Assembly: GCA_014706385.1 (NCBI GenBank)
Contig: JACGZH010000003.1
Span: forward strand, 62,001 to 126,000
Source: Phaffia rhodozyma
Lineage: Eukaryota > Basidiomycota > Tremellomycetes > Cystofilobasidiales > Mrakiaceae
Reading direction: 5' to 3'
DNA length: 64,000 bases
Of this stretch, positions 38,781 through 48,731 are shown piece by piece. Below the pieces are notes generated by a model, which searched no databases, was not told the DNA's origin, and worked only from the letters and a program-made list of their open reading frames with translations. A program made the translations under genes and the position numbers. The first letter of the stretch is position 1. The number at the start of each line of letters is the position of its first letter.

Positions 38781-38782
38781 CC

Positions 38783-41700
38783 TTACGACCTAGCCGCTCC
38801 CCAGGCGACCGTCTTCCTCGGTCCCTTCGCACCTCCCTGTCCGTTCACACCACCTTTCGAACCAGCCTGTCCGGTAGACGTTCCAGCCCCACCAGCGGCA
38901 GCAGCTGTCGACGACTGAGCACTTCCAGGCTTCGTGATTGGCAAAGGAGCAGATCGAATAGATTCGTGAACTCGTTGGGCAGCCTCGGCCTTGCGGATGA
39001 AGTGAGTCGCGAAACGACGAGACTCTGTCGTCTCGGCCACTTGGATCATACCCTGTTGTGAGTCAAGAGTGCGTTTGAAGGAAACAGGAACGCAGTCGTC
39101 ATCAGAACACAACATCTTGAGCCGCTTGATCGAAAAAAGAAGAGAAAAGATGAACAGAAACGGAAGAGAAAACGGAAACTAACGTTATCGACGTAAAAGT
39201 CCAAGTTATGGCTGACACCTCGCTTTCCATCCAAAAGACCGGCATCACCTTCTGACCATCTGATAGCCCTGCCAGCCCACTTGGCGACCATGAGCGAAAC
39301 CAACACACTCTCATCGTCCTCATCCGTCAGCCCACCGAGCTTGCCGGCATCGATCGAGGTGTACAACTTGAGAAGCGATCGAGTCGTCGGAACAGAAACC
39401 AGCGACTCGACATCGGCCAAGAAGATCGACAGATGTCGGTTCGGAGCTTCCACAGGAGGGGATGAAGTGTAGAGTGCGTAGAGCGCGGCATCGTCGTAAG
39501 GCGGCGGGTTGGCCGAGATAAATTTGGGGCAGGAGTTCAAGTAGAGCTCAGAGTACGTCGGGATGGAGCTGATCAGTTATTAAAAGAGAAACAAACCTCC
39601 GGCTGGTCGTCAGATATAGTTCACATGCAACGAAAAAAAAAGGATATGAAACTTACCCTCGAGAGAGCTCGGTGAGCTTGTCGCCAAGCTGCTCCTTCAT
39701 GGTCTGCAAAATACCGGTAGCATCCTCCACAGGCCCGGGGGCGAGAGTGGTGCAGATGGCCAACAAGGCGTACATTCGGTCGCACGTCTTGCTGATCTGT
39801 TGATTTGTACATATATAAATATAGGCCAAAGACACACGCAATGAATACAAGTGATGGAGCAAAAGAGATGCAAGAAGAAGCGCAAGATAAAAGAATGATT
39901 GCTCTACTGACCTGACCATACTGATAGCTCCTGGTGTGGAACTGCTGCATCCTGGAGAAGTATCGGAGAATGCTCACAAACGTAGCGGCAGCGTCAGCAT
40001 ACCTGCCCAAAGAAAGGTAGGCGAATCCAACGTAGTAGTACACGGCGCTTATAAAGGATGTAGGAACATGGCAGAAAGAAGAACAAGAAAGTTAATACCA
40101 GGCTGGATACACACACAACACTTGGAACACTTGGAACACTTGGAACACTTACACGTGGCAGGCAGTGACCTTGGTGAAGTCGGCCTTTCGGGTCAAGGGG
40201 ATAGGGTCCATCACCTTGAGAGCGACTGGACAACAATGCGGATGGGTCAAGACGACAAAAATGCAGAGAGTTAATGGTTGGCTCTTGATGACTACCCACA
40301 CGGAAAAGGGATGAACGAACGGGTGAAATCTCCAAGCAAGACATGCACTCGAAGAAGGCAGATGATACTAAAGTAACCGAGGTTTCGGTAGAGAGGCTTT
40401 GAACCATACTCTCCAGCGATTTGACTAGTCACCGTCAAGAATAAACAAACAAGCACGAACGCAAAACGACCGAGAAGATTCTCAGTTTCCTTTCATCTTC
40501 TTATCCATTCTCTTTTGACGCTTGCATCCGGCGCTGTCTGCTGAGATAACAAGAGAGCGCGAAGAGTGGAAAAGACAAAACTCAAGACTTACGCGACCTC
40601 TTCAGGCGAAGCTCCATTGGCCTCAGCAATGAGCTGCTCCCGAATGTTACTCTTCTGAATGAGCGAGTAGAGAACGTTCAACACCGAGTAGCACGACCAG
40701 ACCTGGTTTCCTTCAGCCAAGATCGCGATTTCCTCTTCACCCTTTCCCTTAAAGTCACCTCTGTACTGTCCAAAGCTCTGGAACTGCCAGATGAACTCGT
40801 CCAACAAGTCCCACACCCACTGTCCAGGAAGCTCAAGATCAACAGGCCCATCAGAGTTGAGGAGGAAGTTGAAAAGCTCGCAAGAAGTCTCGTAAGAGTG
40901 GAATCGGTCGTCGATGTTAGGTCGAAGTCGAGCATAGATATGTCGGTAGGAGAGCTCTCGGTAAAGGGTCAAGAAAATCTGGTCTGTAAAGACACAAGAG
41001 AACACGAAAATCAGATGGTCAATCAGTGTTTGTTTCCCTTTCAAGATTGCTCGGCAAAGAATTCCTCTTCTTTTCTCTTCTTTCTTAATGAAAGCAGCGA
41101 GAAGACAAAACCCAAGAAAGGAAAAAAAAATTAAGAAAAGCACGAACCGTTGTCCACCAAGGAAGCGACGGCCTCCTCACTCGGCCACTCGCTCTGGGAG
41201 TAGTGCTGCTGAGTTAATGCGTTCCACCCTCGCTCATAAGCAGCGGTCAACGTAGGAAGATCCTTCTCCTTGAGGGCCTGATGGAACTTGACGATGAACT
41301 TTGCGACATCCTCTGGCACAGAGGAAGAACCGACAGGGGCCTGAGAGGCGGAGGAGTCGTCCAAGTTGGACGGGACGGCCAACTGAGGGAGGGTAGAAAG
41401 CTCTTCGTCGTTCATGATGTGCACGTACGCCTGTGTCAAAGAGGAAAAGAGAAGAACGGAAGGGAGATCGACTGATGATGAACGATCGATAGAGTCTCTT
41501 GGTGTTGTAAAGGAAAAGAAAAAAAATGCGTGCTGGGTTGAGAGAACTGAACTTGGTGGTTACAGAGGCGTAACCTTCCTCCTTTCGTTCCCTGGCCGGT
41601 CTGGCTATATACGAATCATACAGATGTTGCTTCTCATTCTCAGTCTTCCCTTCTGGATCAAGAGAGGGGAGTACATTGATTGGGTTGGATTGATCCGTTG

Positions 41701-41828
41701 AACTTGGATCAGTATCCACTGGCTTAATTTCAACACTAGGGTTTAGGATGGTGTCTCTGGATAGAACTTAAGATCCGCCTATTCCTTTTCCAGTTTGATA
41801 TATAAAAGCCATATTACATCTGGGACAT
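38783..41828 (-). CDS. eIF3L: Eukaryotic translation initiation factor 3 subunit L
   Basis: Subunit of the eIF3 scaffold that recruits mRNA to the 40S subunit. Family signatures: [162 protein letters not shown] and [12 protein letters not shown]. About nine exons. No ATG exists in frame in the second exon. An upstream ATG at 41828 followed by an 11-nt exon (MSQ, codon split) and a GTAATA...CCTAG intron joins VEIKPVDTD in phase, so I start there. It ends with an Ala/Gly/Ser-rich extension ([16 protein letters not shown]). Absent from budding yeast but common in other fungi. Confidence 0.93.
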
Positions 41829-42190
41829 CCGGAGTATACAACTTCTATCTGATATAAAACACTTTCACTCGACCTCGATTCTATATACACAACAGGAGAG
41901 AGTACGAATGAGTAAAGCCAGATAAATACTATAGCTATGAGTTGAGAGTATAAACCTCTTTGTTCAAATCAGGCCAAGTCGGCATATGCTGGACCATGTA
42001 CAATATGATATGGACAATGAATAGCGCAAAACAAAGTGGCGTGTATATTCTGCGCTTAGAGCAATCCGGCTGTTCGTTCAAGTGCAAGTAGATGTCTTGA
42101 ATTTAGGAAATTGGTTGAGCAGCCGAAGCAGCCGAACAGGTGAGAGATAAAGTTCCGACCTGGGGAGAGGGACCATAAGTCAGAAACTGA
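41829..42190. other. Upstream region of eIF3L
   Basis: About 360 bases, A/T-rich, between the eIF3L start and the next minus-strand stop. It should contain the eIF3L promoter; no named element seen. Confidence 0.5.
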
Positions 42191-42842
42191 CTACATGTCC
42201 CATTGGTTCGGTTGTAGTATGTCTAAAGCTTCTTCGAGAACATCGTCTTCTGTGAAAGAAAAGGTATGTTCATTCCGGTTGACTGCATTGACAGCGAGTT
42301 CAACCGCTTCCTGAAGAAACCCCAACTAAAAATGCAACGAACAAACATTAAAATCAATGATGGGCGATGGAGATAAGAGCCTGAGAGTCTCGACCGAGAG
42401 TAGAACGAGAGGAACTATACGAGAGATACAAACTTTGATCAACTTTGCTTTGACCTTCGCCTGGACTTGTTGGAAATCATAGCTTTGTGTGATCTTGAGG
42501 ATTTCTCGTTTTCGAACTACATCCGGTTCTGCCGCCTGCTTATCTAAATCCCTCCACATTTGTTGAAATTGTCGGCGTTGTTCCTCGCCTGGTTCGTGAT
42601 GATACCTGCCCGCTGATTATCAGATTGATGTCCGAAATATTTCGCTAGTGAGAATTAAGGATTTTGACCATAGCTGTGGAGAGCGAGCAAGACCAAAGTA
42701 GATGCATACCCGAATCAATGTAAACGTTGTGGCCCATTATAGACATTCTCAAAGGAGATATGGACGGTGGTGAAGGAATGTCGGGCGGTGAGGAAGGAAT
42801 GGCAGACGGTGGACCAGAATCTACATCCATTGGTTCTGCCAT
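42191..42842 (-). CDS. Uncharacterised small protein, three exons
   Basis: Not recognised. The joined protein starts MAEPMDVDSGPPSA (42842), with a Pro/Ser-rich head, then MGHNVYIDSAGRYHHEPGEEQ, a long charged helix (QQMWRDLDKQAAEPDVVRK, ILKITQSYDFQQVQAKVKAKLIK), and an acidic end FSFTEDDVLEEALDILQPNQWDM. No membrane segment, no zinc ligands and no catalytic motif. The helix-rich core with a compact, non-repeated sequence looks like a real conserved subunit of a complex. Intron 1's acceptor must be the CAG before CGGGCAGG to keep frame. It is head-to-head with MZM1 across about 320 bases. A second ATG at 42860 is also possible. Confidence 0.6.
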
Positions 42843-43165
42843 TGAATGTGCTCTTCTCAAGTTATAACTACCTCAAGACAACAGATAAACGGGTGGTCGT
42901 GTATGAACAGATGGATAGATGGATGTGTGGCAACAACCATGGTCTCCATCTCCTTGAAGAACGTGTGGATGACTCGGCTAGCACTGAGCCGAAAGGATCA
43001 ACCGACCATGTAGCTGATGAACCGATTGCAATACAAAACTTTCTATTCGTTTTTCGAAAGAATATAGAAATATTTCTAATCATTTTTTTCCATCTTGACT
43101 CCGTCCGGACTTTTATCCTCGTTTCCGTCTTCCACCCACTCAGATAGCATATACCCATCCTCATC
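42843..43165. promoter_or_regulatory. Divergent promoter, unknown gene / MZM1
   Basis: About 320 bases between two divergent starts. No named element recognised; promoter function is inferred from geometry. Confidence 0.45.
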
Positions 43166-43780
43166 ATGTCTGTCATCACGCCTCAGCTTCAGCAGACCGC
43201 TCGATCAGCCTACAGACATGTCCTCCGATCTGCCCGTCAGGTCTTTGCCGGTTCGTTGTTGTCTGTTTAAACAAGTTTGGCTTCTGTGTTTTGTCTGAGG
43301 TGTCTGTCTAAACTGTCACTCATGTCCACGTTTATGCCTTTGCATACAATCTATAACTTAGGTGACAACCACGCGCTTTCCACGGCCCATGCGAAACTCC
43401 GACAGGAATACACTCAACACAGACTCGAGACTGATCTGGCAAAGTACCAGGAGCGAATCACAATGACGCGCGAGGTTGGAGATCTGTTGAGGAAACATGT
43501 CGTCCAGGGTGAGGATGCAGGGGACGGAACGTTCAGTATGTCCTTTCGTTATGCTCCTTAAGACTAATTTCTCTGTGTTGTAAAAGTATTTTGACACCTG
43601 ATGCCCATGTCAAACCCTACAGACCTTCGGATCTCTGACGAGCAGTTGGCGGACAACGATTCGATAAGGAAGGCAAAGCTCTCCAAGGAGTCTGTAGAAC
43701 GGGCAAAAACGGCGGGTCCATTCCCGAATCGGCGTCGTCGAGCGGCTGCTTCTTCCACCCCTGCTGATGCATCGAGTTAA
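43166..43780 (+). CDS. MZM1: Mitochondrial zinc maintenance protein 1, LYR-family
   Basis: Matrix chaperone of the LYR family that stabilises the Rieske protein Rip1 before insertion into complex III. Exons 43166-43250, 43362-43535 and 43623-43780 give 138 aa (yeast Mzm1 is 123). The N-terminal helix reads TARSAYRHVLRSARQVFAGD, where AYRHVLR is the LYR-like core. HALSTAHAKLRQEY and LLRKHVVQG follow and are the family's best-conserved part. The C-terminus is basic (NRRRRAAASS). No separate presequence is visible, as in other Mzm1 proteins. Junction codons are restored in phase. Confidence 0.85.
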
Positions 43781-43961
43781 GGAAGGCTTCCTTAGTTCTT
43801 CCTTCAATCTGGAGGGGGAAGAGGCTAGTCCTATGCTTCATTTTCTTTTTCGGCAAGTCTCTTTTTTCCTGTACAAGGCTATATAAACATTTTTCCTACA
43901 GTCCAAGTTGGCTTGCGTCTTCAAAAAAATCATAGATCCCTGTTTTTCTCGTCAACAAAAT

Positions 43962-45154
43962 TCACCCTTTTACGCTCTCGCCCTCATTTCGTCCAGTCGT
44001 CCCATGATTGTCGACTTCTTCCTCACTTTCTGCCCTTGTCTCTTGGGTTCCCTCGACCAAACCTTGTGTACTCTCTTCGTCTCGATCCTCAAAAGCGTAC
44101 TTCTTCTTTGATCGTCGAACTGCACGCGTTTTCTTCAGCTTCCGTTTTGCAGTAAGAATTTCAGCTCTCGAAGGTAGGCTGGACTCTTTGTCCATTGTCG
44201 CAAGCTGTAAATAGGTAGAAGTGACTTGATTAATAGGCAAACCCCAACTTGAAGCAAAGGATAAGAGCGCACCTTTTCAGCCATCAGCTTTCGAGCAATC
44301 TCTCGGTTGGTCTGCAACGATCTGGTCGGTTGAGCTTGGACTCTTAACCCAGTTGGGATATGCATAAGGTCGACACAGGTTGAGAGCTTGTTGATTGCCT
44401 GGCCTATCAATATAGCAGTGGGCGGTTAAGGAAAGGACACTCAATGGTATCATCGGCAGTGACAAAGAAGATACTTGAGAGAAACACATACCTCCATTTC
44501 CTGAACCTAGAATGGGATAATTCAGCCCAATGCAGAAGATGATTAGCACTTTTCACCTGGCTCAAGAGGATGAAGAGCTCGGATGATGTACAAATCTAGA
44601 ACCCTTACCTCTTACAAACTTTTCCCTCAATTCTGTTTCCTTAAGCTCGAACTTGCCCACCTTTTGACTTCCAAGTAGCCTATTGAGTTTCTTCGTAGAT
44701 GTTGGCAAGCTTTCTTGACGTTCTCTTTGGGCTATAGATAGTCCGTCTGATTGTTCCCGCTTTCCACCTTTGGGCTCGACCAGATGTTCCAACTCGAAGG
44801 ATGGACCAATCTCAGTAAGCGACGTTGACGATGAGAAAGGCGGTGTCGATGGGTTGAGACGATACTCTAGATCATCATAGTCGCTTAAATCTACGAAGCT
44901 TGAATGAGAAAAGGTATAACATGGAAGAAAGGGTAAGGAAGATCGACTCGAGACACCGTTAGAACATGAGGAGCTCTGTTGATGAAGCGGCAAGCTGTTT
45001 GATTTGAGAAGCTCTCACTTATCCTTCCCTTCTTCTTGTATCCGACAAACGATGGGTAAAACGTTCTATGATGTACAGATTGGCAAGGATTCGAAGCCAG
45101 GCGTTTTGTTTGATAAGAGAGTAATGGTCGCAACATCGTGTTCGTTGAGAGCAT
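43962..45154 (-). CDS. RSO55: Mitochondrial GGQ release-factor-like protein (Rso55/C12orf65 type)
   Basis: Likely rescues stalled mitochondrial ribosomes by peptidyl-tRNA hydrolysis. The start at 45154 (MLSTNTMLRPLLSYQTKRLAS) is a mitochondrial presequence: many Ser, Thr, Arg and Leu, no acids. A Ser/Pro-rich linker precedes the class-I RF catalytic domain: EKFVRGSGNGGQAINKLS holds the GGQ catalytic motif. HIPTGLRVQAQPTRSLQTNREIARKLM matches the sequence after GGQ in this family. The C-terminal tail (RKLKKTRAVRRSKKK) is Lys/Arg-rich, as in ribosome-binding rescue factors, then acidic. No stop-codon recognition domain is present, so it is not a normal release factor. The first intron is my inference, phase-consistent. 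Confidence 0.82.
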
Positions 45155-45297
45155 TTCGAAGTTGAGGGGAAGGAGAAGAAGGTGAAAGCGCACAAGGCCG
45201 AAAAGTTGGTTTGTATTTCTTCATCTTTCTTGCGTTTCTCAACACTCCTCTTACTCGTCGTCATCCTTCATCAATTCACTTCTCCATCTTGTTAATA

Positions 45298-46421
45298 ATG
45301 TCATCAACTCAAGAAGACCAGAGCGCTCCTACTGAGCTCTATGCTGTAGCAGGTCTGTCTCTCTACTCTGCATATTTACTCTTCCGTAAACATCCCAAAG
45401 ATCTTGATGTTGACTGTCGCCCTTCTCGTTCGCTCATTCCTCTCGGGATTTACATCGCTTTCGTTCGTCGATGAGAATAGATTGTAAAAGAATTATCCTT
45501 CTCTCATTATGAACGTATTTACTTTCGATTGGCTGATTCTTTGATTTGTCTATCCGATTCTTCTCGAATCTGATGATGGTTGCGGGTGGGTGATCGTTCT
45601 CGGACGATATAGTCTGCTTGATCCCTATGGGTCTAGATACTCCTTCTGTGAGTTTTTATTCCTTGCGATTTCGTGATCCTCCTTCCTCTTGTCTCTCGTA
45701 TCTGGTCACTGTTTTCTCTAAATATCTGACTGACTGACCTGTGTTTATTACGCTATGGACTCGCCGGTATTGACGCAATGATAGGTTGGACCTCAGATTG
45801 CAGAATGCCAGAGGATCTTGAAGAAGTCGGGGTTGACGTACCAGGTCTGTCCTCACTGATTATCATTCATCTTCTGCTTGTGAGGCCTTCTACTTCAGAC
45901 TTGAAAGTAAGCTACTGATATGTATAACTTCTTGATCTTAAACGTCGTTCGTGTTCTCGGGTTTCTCTTTGGCTATTTGGGCTGATTTATCGATCAGATT
46001 GGAGGGTACGGGACAAACGTTGAAGGTCCTTGGAGTCAGGTCATGGCCGTTATCGTTCGTCTCGCCTTGATTTTTTTTACCTTCATTTCGATAAGACTCT
46101 TTGTGGTCATTGATGATCCTTGGATCCGCCGATCATAATTCCGTTGTACAGGGGGAATGCCATCAAGCTGTGCACAAGGTTTGTTCCTTCGTACTATCAA
46201 CTTTACATTCTTTGAATCTTCTGAGTATCATTAACGCATCCTTCTTCTTTTTTTTTCCTTTTTTTTTAAAATGATAAAACAAATGAAATTATAAGATGGG
46301 AACTCCCCGGATTGCCACTGACATCCGAATCGGTACCCGAACTGATAAGCAGATTGCTCCTGGACAGGGAAACCTTGGGAAAGTCGCTCGAGTGAAGGAG
46401 ATCCTTGAGAAGGACCCCTGA
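45298..46421 (+). CDS. ECM15: Ecm15 / MTH1187-family thiamine-binding-like protein, six exons
   Basis: Small homo-oligomeric protein of the YkoF/MTH1187 fold, proposed to bind thiamine; its cell role is poorly known. Exons 45298-45352, 45613-45647, 45785-45844, 45998-46054, 46152-46178 and 46296-46421 give 119 aa. Conserved blocks: CLIPMGLDTPSVGPQIAECQ, KKSGLTYQIGGYGTNVEG, PWSQVMAVIGECHQAVHKMG, PRIATDIRIGTRTDK and LEKDP. All exons are 27-126 nt, so the gene is nearly invisible without splicing. Divergent from RSO55 by 143 bases. Confidence 0.88.
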
Positions 46422-46618
46422 TCAATCTAAGGAGTTTACTTTGAGGGGAAAGGGATTCACATATTATTTCTCACTCTATGTGGGGACGAAGCTATATATA
46501 TAAATCAGAAATTTTTTATGAAAGCTTCAGACATGCCGGCTGGGGTCCGGTCACAAACGCATTCGTGCACGCGCACACAACCCGAAAACATCATACACGA
46601 AATGGAATCATCAGATCG

Positions 46619-48603
46619 TTACTTCGAAAACAGTTTGTATAGGACCGATTGGACATTTGAACGAACCTTAAGACCATCGCTTGCAAACTTAGTCGTTTTG
46701 ATCAGCAGCTCGACTTTCTTCTTCGAAGCAATTTCTGAGTCAAACCTCAATTCATATAATGTCGCCTATATATCCAGGAGGACGATTGTAACCAGAGACC
46801 GCGAACGAACGTATTTTGACTGTTAATACCATGTCTACAGAAAGAATTGATGTGAACACAGAAGAAAGAATAGGGACGAACAAGGTTGAAGATCAGAGGC
46901 TCGACCAGAGCTTCACTCGGGTTGAGCTCAATAGCTCTTTCAAGCGTCTCGATTGCCTGTATCGGAAGAAAAGAGATTTTAGCAACGTGAAGAGTGATCT
47001 GCCAATGTCTCGGTCGTGAATAAGAAGCTAGATGAATATGAGCATACCTCTTCAGGCCGATTTTGGAATAAATGCACGATAGACCGCGCGTTGGCGGCCT
47101 GCGTGTTTGATTCGGTGAAGAACAAAAAGAGCTTGTTAGGTTCAAACGACCGCACTTACTCTGTTCTCCTAGTAGAGAGAGAAGAAACGACGTACAACCC
47201 CGCCTTCCGCTTCCGCCAACGTCTTTTCTGCGCCTTCCCAATTCCTGTTTCCCACCTCCCAAATAGCTCTCGCCTCCTTCTTCTCCCTCTCCTCTCCATC
47301 TTCTCGGCTCTCGATCTGATCCATTGTTCTCTTTGCGGAAGGAAGGTTTCCTATAGCGAGCTGCAATCTGAGCAAAGCACCCAACAGATAGATTGGAGGA
47401 GTCTGAGAAGGTGAAGTCAGAGGAAGGAGAAGAGTTATGGCCGAGTTGAGGTCCTGAGGAAAACCGTCGGTACATATGAAAGACTACTACCAATAAGTTC
47501 ATGCTCAGGATGTGCAAAATATCAGAATTGAGGGTTCGACTGACCCCAGCCTCAATCAAAGCGCCTGCTAACGCCCCCCCAACCCACCCAACCCTCTCTC
47601 TCCATAGTCCGCTTTCCGCCCCGCTTGACTGTGCTCCCGATCTACACCTGGCCAATAATCTTGTAAGCTCGCCCAATCCCCTCTTCTTTGCAAACATCAA
47701 TTCAAGCGAGAAAGGAACAGAGAGTCGGGCGCGTACTCCAGGAGGAAGGTGGGCAAGCGCGGCAAAGAGTAGATGAAGTTCATGGACGTGTTGAGAGTGA
47801 AGATGTAGAGAAAGGAGTGAGAGTTGTCGAAGATGGTGCATCTGAAACGCCGGGGAGTAAGTCATACAGACAATCAGACGGACAGACAAACAAGTAAGTA
47901 AATCGATGCTTCGACCTGAACAAGAAAGGAATGGTAAAACAAGCATTATGAACGAACTTCGAAGATTAAGTCAACGTTTTCAGGGTCGGTGGAGACTGTC
48001 ACATCCCTCGCTAGTCTTGCCAGTGCTCTCCAGCTACCTGCCTTAACGAGCTGAGTGATCTCGACTCCTTCGTAACGACCTTCGATATCTCTATATGGTC
48101 GTTGACTTGAAGGGATGTATTTCGTCAATAGACTGGAGAGCGGATCGATCTAAGAAGTAGAAGGACAGTCAATATCCGATGAACCATTCGTGAGCAGAGG
48201 AAGTATCACAAGCAAATAGAGGGCAATGAGAACGAACAGAAGGTAAGGGTGCAAACAGTCCAGGGGAACAGAGTTGAGGGATTCTCAAAGATGAGTTTGG
48301 GACCACTGATTCTTTCCTCGGCGGACTCGTCGGCCTGGAACTATCCCGTGACTTGGATTCTCTATCAGATTCGGATGGAACGAATAATTTCGGGGGCACA
48401 AATCTTGGACTGGAGAGAGCCGGTTGGACTGTTGGCGGTGGTTGATTGTCGACATTGTTGTCGTCATCATCAGCTTCCTCTTCGAGAGTCAGCTCAGGCG
48501 GCTTTGACGGGAGCGTGGGATCTGAGGGACGTTCTTCGGGAAAAGTTGAACCTCCCGAGATGGAGTACGATCTGGCTGATCTGCTTGAGACAAGCTCTGA
48601 CAT
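46619..48603 (-). CDS. TRAPPC12-like TPR protein
   Basis: Candidate subunit of the TRAPP III tethering complex acting in ER-Golgi traffic and autophagy. The start at 48603 (MSELVSSRSARSYSISGG) is followed by a disordered acidic N-terminal part (LEEEADDDDNN). The conserved part begins IDPLSSLLTKYIPS, then ITQLVKAGSWRALARLARDV and VPFSLELMFAKK with LTRLLARCR. Tetratricopeptide-type repeats follow: YLLGALLRLQLAIGNLPSAKRT, NRNWEGAEKTLAEAEGG and AIETLERAIELNPSEALV. It ends ATLYELRFDSEIASKKKVELL and FASDGLKV. The order of these blocks is that of TRAPPC12 orthologues in filamentous fungi and basidiomycetes. Exons and the final splice (near 46790) are approximate. Confidence 0.75.
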
Positions 48604-48731
48604 TTGATGCAATGGCAAAGAAACAATGAAAGTAGAGAAAGGAAAGAGAAGGAAAGGATGTGGTCGTTTGGATGAAGATCGTTTCGGCCATCTCCTTCTT
48701 CCCGACCATCTTTGTTCGATCGTTCATTCGG
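48604..48731. promoter_or_regulatory. Very short bidirectional promoter TRAPPC12/ATE1
   Basis: The two ATGs are separated by only 128 bases. Shared promoter inferred from geometry. Confidence 0.5.

Larger units (their letters stand above)
35859..38782. other. 2.9-kb gene-poor upstream region of CDC25
   Basis: Lies between the CDC25 start and the eIF3L stop, so the only promoter expected inside is CDC25's. Short open frames occur but are low-complexity or unconserved. Several pyrimidine microsatellites (listed separately) and a cluster of ACGCGT-type boxes at 37301 occur. On the minus strand the region may be a long 5' leader carrying short upstream ORFs, but I cannot confirm transcription. 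Confidence 0.6.

Noticed and set aside
45060..45110. TTCGAATCC-like tRNA T-arm on the minus strand
   Set aside because: Stems do not pair; the bases encode the RSO55 presequence.
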